Positions 1 to 4,553 of a DNA stretch of 6,272 bases are shown here, piece after piece. Every line of letters starts with the position of its first letter. Position 1 is the stretch's first letter. Origin of the DNA: Treponema sp. GTDB taxonomy: Bacteria; Spirochaetota; Spirochaetia; Treponematales; Breznakiellaceae. A program made the position numbers and the translations under genes. The notes under the pieces were generated by a model, which worked only from the letters and a program-made list of their open reading frames with translations, was not told the DNA's origin and did not search any database. The stretch covers positions 1 to 6,272 of the forward strand of contig WQZW01000093.1 in NCBI GenBank assembly GCA_009780545.1, in the 5' to 3' direction.

Positions 1-19
1 AGGGGGGCTTGGCCCCCCA
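1..19. repeat. GC hairpin, copy 1 of a dispersed inverted repeat
   Basis: GGGGGGC (2-8) and GCCCCCC (12-18) form a perfect 7-bp stem with a 3-nt loop. The whole 19-nt unit is the exact reverse complement of 2912-2930. Similarity seems to continue past the hairpin: the complement of about 20-32 reads like the GGGGAATTAAGG-type flank seen near 3021-3032. The left side is cut off by the window edge, so the full element is not visible. There is no T-run next to it, so nothing marks it as a classical terminator. Confidence 0.7.
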
Positions 20-71
20 TCCTAATTCTTCCGTATTGCGCTTTCCCGCAAAAGGGTTTACCATAGGGCAA

Positions 72-76
72 AGGGG
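72..76 (+). promoter_or_regulatory. Ribosome binding site of the M42 peptidase gene
   Basis: AGGGG, preceded by AA, lies 6 nt upstream of the ATG at 83. This is good Shine-Dalgarno spacing and supports that start codon. Confidence 0.7.
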
Positions 77-82
77 AAAACC

Positions 83-1111
83 ATGAACTTTAACACTGAT
101 TTTTTCAAGAAAACGCTGTGCGACATTCTTGCCATCGACAGTCCTTCCGGCTACACGGCGGCGGCGATGGGGAAGATCGGGGAACTGGTAGCCGGGATGG
201 GGTACGAAAGCCGGCTTACCCGCAAGGGCAACCTGGTGCTGGAGGTGCCGGGCAAGAGCGGCAGGACCGTGGGCATATCCGCCCATGCCGATACCTTGGG
301 GCTGGTCGTGCGGGGCTTTCGGGACGACGGCACCCTGAGCTTTTCCCAGGTGGGCGGGGCGATCCTCGCGACTCTGGACGGCGAATACTGCAGGGTGCGC
401 ACCCGCTCCGGCCGGGTTTATACGGGAACGATCCTGTCCAACTCGCCCTCGTCCCACGTCTTCAAGGACTCAGGCACCCGGGAACGCAAGGACCGGGAAA
501 TGCATGTCAGGCTGGACGAGGAGGTCGGCTCGGCGGAAGAGGCCAAGAAGCTGGGCATCCTTCCCGGCGACTTCATCTGCTACGATCCCAAGACGGAAAT
601 CACCGAAAAGGGATTCATCAAAAGCCGGTTCCTGGACGACAAGCTTTCCGTGGCGATCATCCTGGAACTGCTCCGGGGCTTCGCCGAGGAAGGCGTCGTG
701 CCGAGCCACAACGTCCAGGTGATTTTTTCCTCCTACGAGGAAGTCGGGCACGGGCTCAGCCACCTGCCGGCCCCGGTCGAGGAATTCGTTACCGTGGACA
801 TGGGCTGCATCGGCGAGGACCTGCTCTGCACCGAGTACGACGTGTCCATCTGCGCCAAGGACTCAAGCGGCCCCTACGACTACGAGCTGACAGGCCGCCT
901 CATCTCCCTCGCCCAGGCCGCCGGCCTTTCCTTCGCCGTGGACATCTACCCCATGTACGGCTCGGACGTGTCCGCCGCGCGCGAGGCCGGCCACGACCTC
1001 AAGGGCGCCCTCATCGGCCCCGGAGTCGCCGCCAGCCACGGTATGGAACGCAGCCACCTCAAGGCCGTCGAAAACACCTGGAAGCTTCTGTGGCTGTATT
1101 TGACGAGTTAG
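83..1111 (+). CDS. M42 family zinc aminopeptidase (glutamyl aminopeptidase / FrvX / endoglucanase-M type)
   Basis: This is a complete 342-residue protein, the normal length for M42 peptidases, which are cytosolic dinuclear-metal aminopeptidases that assemble as large hollow complexes and trim peptides from the N-terminus. The family signature is intact. SAHAD (66-70) gives metal ligand H68 and catalytic-site D70. RFLDDK (182-187) carries the bridging Asp. SSYEEVG (216-222) carries the catalytic general base and a metal-ligand Glu (E219/E220). VDMG (238-241) gives another Asp ligand, and HGMERSH (319-325) supplies the last His. No signal peptide or membrane segment is seen. The residues between about 85 and 165 fit the dimerisation/PDZ-like insertion of the family. 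Many members are annotated as endoglucanase M, but peptidase activity is the established function. Substrate preference cannot be told from sequence. It has no partner gene nearby: about 310 nt of repeat DNA separates it from the next gene. Confidence 0.93.
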   Translation: MNFNTDFFKKTLCDILAIDSPSGYTAAAMGKIGELVAGMGYESRLTRKGNLVLEVPGKSGRTVGISAHADTLGLVVRGFRDDGTLSFSQVGGAILATLDGEYCRVRTRSGRVYTGTILSNSPSSHVFKDSGTRERKDREMHVRLDEEVGSAEEAKKLGILPGDFICYDPKTEITEKGFIKSRFLDDKLSVAIILELLRGFAEEGVVPSHNVQVIFSSYEEVGHGLSHLPAPVEEFVTVDMGCIGEDLLCTEYDVSICAKDSSGPYDYELTGRLISLAQAAGLSFAVDIYPMYGSDVSAAREAGHDLKGALIGPGVAASHGMERSHLKAVENTWKLLWLYLTS

Positions 1112-1125
1112 GGAAGGGAGCGAAG

Positions 1126-1151
1126 TCATGTGTTTCATGTCTTTCGTGGTT
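1126..1151. repeat. Diverged single copy of the CTCCGTG-type repeat
   Basis: The end TTCGTGGTT matches TCCGTGGTT of the arm at 1232-1260 with one change. The preceding TCATGTC aligns with TCCGTGTC with one gap and one substitution. It lies on the same strand as that left arm, about 80 nt upstream of it. It looks like a degenerate member of the same repeat class, in the variant spelled TTCGTG rather than TCCGTG. It begins 15 nt after the peptidase stop codon. Confidence 0.4.
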
Positions 1152-1231
1152 CTATCCGGAGTTGGTGTTCCGGAACCAGCAATTCTCAGTTTCAAGATAC
1201 CGGTACGCTCGGAGGCGGAAACTTCTCTTCC

Positions 1232-1316
1232 CTCCGTGTAACTCCGTGTCCTCCGTGGTTGAAATTCTTCAATTTGGAAGAAGAATCAACCACGGAGTTA
1301 CACGGAGGACACGGAG
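1232..1316. repeat. Compound inverted repeat built from six CACGGAG units
   Basis: The left arm has CTCCGTG at 1232-1238, 1242-1248 and 1251-1257. The right arm has the complement CACGGAG at 1291-1297, 1301-1307 and 1310-1316. The inner stem continues as ATTCTTC (1264-1270) with GAAGAAT (1280-1286) around a 9-nt loop. Within each arm the units recur every 9 or 10 nt. The spacers (TTA and GA) occur in the opposite order in the two arms, so the folded hairpin has 7- to 8-bp helices broken by 2x3-nt internal loops. From memory, similar CACGGAG/TTACACGGAG repeats occur in the intergenic DNA of various environmental bacteria. The function is unknown. Confidence 0.85.
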
Positions 1317-1376
1317 TTTCAATCTATGGGTTCCCGAAGGTTAAATCGAGAATTGCCGGATGACGTATCCCGTATG

Positions 1377-1406
1377 TTGACAATGCCATTTATTTGATGC
1401 ACTCTG
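1377..1406 (+). promoter_or_regulatory. Possible creD promoter (weak)
   Basis: A perfect TTGACA (1377-1382) lies 40 nt before the creD start. No convincing TATAAT partner is found 16-18 nt downstream, where the sequence reads CACTCT or ACTCTG. The site is therefore only a -35 candidate. Its position between the repeat block and the ribosome binding site is right for a creD promoter. Confidence 0.2.
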
Positions 1407-1411
1407 TTCGC

Positions 1412-1416
1412 AGGAG
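1412..1416 (+). promoter_or_regulatory. Ribosome binding site of creD
   Basis: AGGAG lies 6 nt upstream of the ATG at 1423. This is a strong, well-spaced Shine-Dalgarno sequence that fixes the start codon. Confidence 0.8.
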
Positions 1417-1422
1417 AACCAA

Positions 1423-2826
1423 ATGAGCGAACCGGCGGAAAACACGGCAAAAAAATTCACCGAGGGCTACACGTTCAAGGCCCTGCTCCTGGCCGGCTTC
1501 ACCCTGCTGATGTTCATCCCGCTGTTGATGATCGGCGGACTGATCGGCGAGCGGCGGGGAATCGCCGGAACCGCCGAGGCCGGCATCATGGAGGCCTGGG
1601 GCGGCGAGCTGATTGCCGCAGGTCCGATGGTCGTCATTCCCGGCATCAGGACGGAAACCCGGATGACCACGGTCCAGGGCGGCGGGCAGCGGGAAGAGGT
1701 CGTCAGGCATCCGTTTTCCCTGACGGTAATGCCCAAGGATCTTACCATAACCGCGCATTTCGAAACGGAAATCCGCAGGCGGGGCATTTTTTCCGTGCCG
1801 CTGTTTTCGGGCGTTCTCTCCCTTTCCGGCAACTTCGACCCGGAGCTTGCCCTTGCCTCGCTTGTCCCGGGCGAGGAGGTGTTTTTCGACCAGGCCGAAC
1901 TGATCATAAACCTTTCGAGTCAGCAGGGCATACGCCGGATGGACCGGGCTTCCTGGGACGCCGGTTCCGGCACGCGGGAACTGTTCTTCGCTCCGGTCGC
2001 CCGGACGGAAACCGCCAGGTCCCCCATGGACTGGGATCCCCAAACACGGTTGCCCGGCGGGGGAATCTTTGCCGCCCTGCCGGATTTTTCCGCCGCCGTT
2101 TCCTCGTTCGACATCGCCATCGCGCTTCAGGGCGGGCGGCTCGTCCGGGTTCTTCCGGTGGGCCGGCAGACCCGGACGGCGATCTCCTCCGACTGGCCCT
2201 CGCCTTCCTTCCAGGGAGCGTTCCTGCCGGTAAAATCGGAGATCGGCGAGGCCGGCTTCGAGGCGGAATGGGACATCAGCTACCTAAGCCGGGGCATCCC
2301 GCTGTTCCGGAAGGAGTATCCCGGGGATGCCCGTCGCGACTACGGCGAGTTCCTGTTCGGGGCGGACTTCTTCTGCGCCGTCGATGCCTATTCCCTCAAC
2401 CATCGGGCGACGCGGTACGCCATGCTCTTCCTGGTCATCCCCTTTCTCGCGCTGTTCCTGCTGGAACTGCACACCAAAAAACGCATCCATCCGGTTCAGT
2501 ACCTTTTCTCCGGAATTGCCAACATCGTTTTCTATTTACTGTTGCTGTCACTTTCCGAACAGATGCGCTTCCACTTCGCCTACCTGATCGCCGCCCTTGC
2601 CGTGGCGGTCCTGCTCACCCTGTACGCGCGTTCGCTGTTGCCCTCCTGGGGTAAAACGCTGTACATGGCGATGGCGATCTCGCTTTCGTACATCCTGCTG
2701 TACGCCGTGCTGAACGCCGAATCCTTCGCCCTCCTGATCGGCTCGGTCTACGCCTTCGCCCTGGTCGCCCTGGTAATGTTCCTTACCCGCAAGGTGGACT
2801 GGTATGGTCCAAACTATCGGAGATAG
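1423..2826 (+). CDS. creD: CreD-family inner-membrane protein (cell envelope integrity)
   Basis: This is a complete 467-residue protein, close to the usual CreD length of about 450. The order is a short cytoplasmic N-terminus, TM1 at about 19-42 ending in the typical IPLLMIGGLIGER stretch, a large extracytoplasmic domain at about 43-330, then five more membrane helices near 331-349, 357-377, 384-402, 410-430 and 434-454. Family hallmarks are AWGGELIAAGP (58-68), RIHPVQY (354-360), FYLLLLSLSEQ (370-380), AYLIAA (386-391), LLIGS (437-441) and TRKVDWY (455-461). In enterobacteria creD belongs to the CreBC regulon. Loss or overproduction of CreD alters envelope behaviour and colicin E2 tolerance, but its biochemical activity is not established. 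No creB or creC gene is next to it here. A hairpin overlaps the stop codon, and the gene is probably transcribed alone. Confidence 0.92.
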   Translation: MSEPAENTAKKFTEGYTFKALLLAGFTLLMFIPLLMIGGLIGERRGIAGTAEAGIMEAWGGELIAAGPMVVIPGIRTETRMTTVQGGGQREEVVRHPFSLTVMPKDLTITAHFETEIRRRGIFSVPLFSGVLSLSGNFDPELALASLVPGEEVFFDQAELIINLSSQQGIRRMDRASWDAGSGTRELFFAPVARTETARSPMDWDPQTRLPGGGIFAALPDFSAAVSSFDIAIALQGGRLVRVLPVGRQTRTAISSDWPSPSFQGAFLPVKSEIGEAGFEAEWDISYLSRGIPLFRKEYPGDARRDYGEFLFGADFFCAVDAYSLNHRATRYAMLFLVIPFLALFLLELHTKKRIHPVQYLFSGIANIVFYLLLLSLSEQMRFHFAYLIAALAVAVLLTLYARSLLPSWGKTLYMAMAISLSYILLYAVLNAESFALLIGSVYAFALVALVMFLTRKVDWYGPNYRR

Positions 2827-2833
2827 TTTGGAC
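2807..2833 (+). other. Stem-loop covering the creD stop codon
   Basis: GTCCAAACTAT (2807-2817) pairs perfectly with ATAGTTTGGAC (2823-2833), giving an 11-bp stem with a 5-nt loop. The TAG stop is inside the right arm at 2824-2826, so the last codons of creD form the left arm. The stem is A/T-rich in the middle and no T-run follows, so it is not a clear intrinsic terminator. It could act as a 3'-end stabiliser. Confidence 0.6.
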
Positions 2834-2836
2834 TCG

Positions 2837-2859
2837 GGAGCTTTGCGGAGCAAAGCTCC
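2837..2859 (+). terminator. Second stem-loop after creD, possible weak terminator
   Basis: GGAGCTTTGC (2837-2846) pairs perfectly with GCAAAGCTCC (2850-2859) around a 3-nt loop. This 10-bp stem starts 10 nt after the creD stop. The only T-rich stretch downstream is ATTTT at 2864-2868, short and slightly displaced, and it lies in the loop of a further small hairpin (CCACG 2858-2862 with CGTGG 2870-2874). Termination is possible, but an mRNA-stability or repeat role fits as well. Confidence 0.35.
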
Positions 2860-2888
2860 ACGCATTTTCCGTGGATCAGCGGCTTTTT

Positions 2889-3027
2889 GGTTGGGGAATC
2901 AATGCTTGATGTGGGGGGCCAAGCCCCCCTTCACTCCAAAGCCTGCGGCTTTTCCGTTACCCCCCGAGCGGGGCCCGGCCCCGCAACGCCCCGCATCTAC
3001 GGGGTGGAGTTTTGGAGGTTGGGGAAT
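2889..3027. repeat. GC-rich structured block bounded by 11-nt direct repeats
   Basis: GGTTGGGGAAT occurs exactly at 2889-2899 and 3017-3027. Between the two copies are several small stems: GGGGGGC/GCCCCCC (2913-2919 with 2923-2929), AAAGCC/GGCTTT (2938-2943 with 2947-2952), CCCC/GGGG (2962-2965 with 2970-2973), and CCCCG/CGGGG (2989-2993 with 3000-3004). An outer 7-bp inverted pair CTCCAAA (2934-2940) and TTTGGAG (3011-3017) encloses the latter three. This layout suggests a small non-coding repetitive element of the REP or MITE sort. Its true ends are not established. Confidence 0.45.
2912..2930. repeat. GC hairpin, copy 2 of the dispersed inverted repeat
   Basis: This 19-nt unit is the exact reverse complement of positions 1-19. 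The stem is GGGGGGC (2913-2919) with GCCCCCC (2923-2929) and loop CAA. Two copies about 2.9 kb apart in opposite orientation show that it is a repeated element and not a gene-specific terminator. Confidence 0.7.
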
Positions 3028-3050
3028 TAAGGTGCGGACCGACGGAAGCA

Positions 3051-3074
3051 CTTGCAAAACTTCAGGTTTGCAAG
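3051..3074 (+). other. Stem-loop in the hen1 leader
   Basis: CTTGCAAA (3051-3058) pairs perfectly with TTTGCAAG (3067-3074) around an 8-nt loop, 15 nt before the AAGGAG at 3089. If transcribed it would sit in the 5' leader of hen1. It could equally be an operator-like dyad in DNA. No T-run follows. Confidence 0.5.
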
Positions 3075-3105
3075 AGGCTCGACGGATAAAGGAGTTTTAA
3101 GAATC

Positions 3106-3159
3106 GTGTCACAAAAAATGATCGGGGCAATGGTCGGGATTCGCAGGCCATGCTTTTAA
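3106..3159 (+). CDS. Possible 17-residue leader peptide overlapping the hen1 start
   Basis: A GTG at 3106 opens a frame (VSQKMIGAMVGIRRPCF) that stops with TAA at 3157-3159, overlapping hen1 by 10 nt. AAGGAG (3089-3094) lies 11 nt before the GTG, a little far but usable. The hen1 ATG itself has no Shine-Dalgarno of that quality nearby. The overlap has the same geometry as the hen1-pnkp junction: the downstream ATG begins 7 nt before the upstream stop codon. This fits translational coupling, with ribosomes ending on the leader and restarting at hen1. In-frame ATGs at 3118 and 3130 are alternative starts. The peptide resembles nothing I know, and an ORF this short could be chance. Confidence 0.27.
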   Translation: MSQKMIGAMVGIRRPCF

Positions 3160-4553
3160 CGATAACCTATTCCGGGCAAAACACCGCCGACTTGGGGTAC
3201 CTGCTCCACAAAAATCCTTTCCGTCCGCAGAGGTTCGACCTGAACTGGGGCGCGGCGTATGTTTTTTACCCCTGCGTGTCCGAGGAAAAAACCACGGCGG
3301 CGCTTCTGCTCGATATAGATCCCGTCGATCTTGCCCGAGGCAAGGCCGCCTCCGGGGGAAACGATCTCTTTGACTACGTGAACGACCGTCCCTACGTGGC
3401 GTCGTCGTTTTTGAGCGTCGCCATCGCCAAGGTTTTCGGGACGGCAATGACCGGCAGGGCGGACTCCCGACAGGAACTTTCCGACTCGCCGCTGGACTTG
3501 CGGGCCGACATCGCCATGCTTCCCTGCCGCGGCGACCGGGCAATGCTCGCGCGGGTTTTCGTCCCCCTCGGCTACGAAACGGAATACGAAAGTTTCGACG
3601 CCGACGAACGTTTCCCGGCCTGGGGAGAAAGCCGCTACGTCAACCTCCGGATAAAAGGCCGGGTGCGGCTTCGGGATCTCCTGAAACACCTGTACGTTCT
3701 CCTGCCGGTTTTCGACAGGCAGAAGCATTACTGGGTGGGCGACGACGAAGTTGAAAAACTTCTTCGCAATACCGAGGAATGGCTTTCCGAACATCCGGAA
3801 AAAAAATACATTACCGGGCGCTATCTCAAAAACCTTAGCCCCCTGGTGAACAAGGCATTCCGCCGTCTTGCGGAGGCCGACACCGAATCGTCCGGCGAAC
3901 CTGCAACCGAGGAAACTTCCGAAAATCCCGAACGCAGGGCCGGCCTCAACGCCCGGAGGCTTGACGGGGTGATCGCCGCGCTTAAAAAATTTGACCTGGA
4001 AAGCGTTATCGACATGGGCTGCGGCGAGGGACGGCTCCTGCGCCTGTTGGAAAAGGACGGGCGTTACAAACGGATTGCCGGAATGGACGTGTCGCATGCC
4101 GCGCTGGAAAAGACCTGCGAAAACCTGAAGCTCGACCCGGAGGACGGCGGAACCGGGCAGAACGCGCGTCGCATCGCGCTCTTCCAGGGATCGCTGACGT
4201 ACCGGGATTCCCGCTGTTCCGGCTACGATGCCGCCTGCGTCGTCGAGGTGATCGAGCATCTGGACCTTTCCCGCCTCGATACCTTCGCGCGGGTGCTGTT
4301 CGAATACGCAAGGCCCAAGGTCGTCGTGATAACCACGCCGAACCGCGAATACAACGTTCGCTACGAAAACGTGGGTGCCGAAAAATTGCGGCACGGCGAC
4401 CACCGCTTCGAGTGGACGCGGGCCGAGTTCCAAGAATGGGCGGGGCGGACGGCCGAAAAATACGGCTATGCGGTCGAATTTTCCGAGATAGGCGACGGCG
4501 AGGAAACGCTGGGGGCGGCAACGCAGATGGGGGTGTTTTCGTTATGCGCATAG
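3150..4553 (+). CDS. hen1: RNA 3'-terminal ribose 2'-O-methyltransferase Hen1
   Basis: This complete 467-residue protein matches the usual length of bacterial Hen1 (about 465). It methylates the 2'-OH of the 3'-terminal ribose of cleaved RNA, using S-adenosylmethionine, before the break is sealed. The N-terminal half (about 1-240; ATDLGYLLHK-like start, VFYP at 38-41, ALLLDIDP at 51-58) is the module that binds Pnkp and activates its ligase. A Glu/Ser/Thr-rich linker (about 241-262) follows. The C-terminal half is the methyltransferase: DMGCGEG (288-294) is the SAM motif, EVIEH gives metal ligands E366, E369 and H370, HGDHRFEW gives H418, and TTPNREYN is at 395-402. These numbers coincide with the metal-binding residues I recall for Clostridium thermocellum Hen1. 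The ATG at 3150 is the only start possible in its frame before an upstream stop (3087-3089), and the MLLTIT beginning is typical. The pnkp gene overlaps its end by 10 nt. Confidence 0.96.
   Translation: MLLTITYSGQNTADLGYLLHKNPFRPQRFDLNWGAAYVFYPCVSEEKTTAALLLDIDPVDLARGKAASGGNDLFDYVNDRPYVASSFLSVAIAKVFGTAMTGRADSRQELSDSPLDLRADIAMLPCRGDRAMLARVFVPLGYETEYESFDADERFPAWGESRYVNLRIKGRVRLRDLLKHLYVLLPVFDRQKHYWVGDDEVEKLLRNTEEWLSEHPEKKYITGRYLKNLSPLVNKAFRRLAEADTESSGEPATEETSENPERRAGLNARRLDGVIAALKKFDLESVIDMGCGEGRLLRLLEKDGRYKRIAGMDVSHAALEKTCENLKLDPEDGGTGQNARRIALFQGSLTYRDSRCSGYDAACVVEVIEHLDLSRLDTFARVLFEYARPKVVVITTPNREYNVRYENVGAEKLRHGDHRFEWTRAEFQEWAGRTAEKYGYAVEFSEIGDGEETLGAATQMGVFSLCA

Larger units (their letters stand above)
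1112..1422. other. 311-nt intergenic region between the peptidase gene and creD
   Basis: No gene is supported here. An open frame at 1130-1363 runs through the repeat units and has no ribosome binding site or recognisable product. The region holds a diverged repeat at 1126-1151, a perfect 10-bp palindrome GTTCCGGAAC at 1167-1176, the CACGGAG inverted repeat at 1232-1316, and a possible promoter element just before creD. No intrinsic terminator with a T-run follows the peptidase gene. Confidence 0.6.
2827..3149. other. 323-nt structured intergenic region between creD and hen1
   Basis: No standard gene is supported. An open frame at 2804-3100 crosses the hairpins and resembles nothing. In order the region contains the end of the stop-codon hairpin, the 2837-2859 hairpin, a small CCACG/CGTGG hairpin, the GC-rich repeat block of 2889-3027, the 3051-3074 hairpin, and a Shine-Dalgarno-like AAGGAG (3089-3094) in front of a possible 17-codon leader. 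I see no convincing promoter for hen1. Confidence 0.6.

Noticed and set aside
36..64. Possible promoter before the M42 gene (TTGCGC with TACCAT 16 nt later)
   Set aside because: The matches to consensus are only about 3/6 and 4/6, and the first half sits in a small TTGCG/CGCAA hairpin. This is too weak to call.
1232..1316. CRISPR-like array, suggested by regular short repeats
   Set aside because: Units are only 7-8 nt with 2-3 nt spacers and form an inverted pair. There are no 25-40 nt repeats, no unique spacers and no cas genes.
118..1344. Long + strand open frame of 408 codons overlapping the M42 gene
   Set aside because: It is an Arg/Gly/Pro-rich out-of-frame reading of the high-GC peptidase gene. 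It has no ribosome site and no family features.
1130..1363. 77-codon + strand open frame in the gap before creD
   Set aside because: It is read through the CTCCGTG/CACGGAG repeat units, has no ribosome binding site and has no protein similarity that I recognise.
2804..3100. 98-codon + strand open frame across the creD-hen1 gap
   Set aside because: It overlaps the end of creD and consists of translated hairpins. It has no ribosome site and is low in plausible domain content.
3156..4433. 425-codon antisense open frame opposite hen1
   Set aside because: Hen1 on the + strand has full family motifs. The antisense frame is a by-product of G/C-rich third positions and has no recognisable domain.
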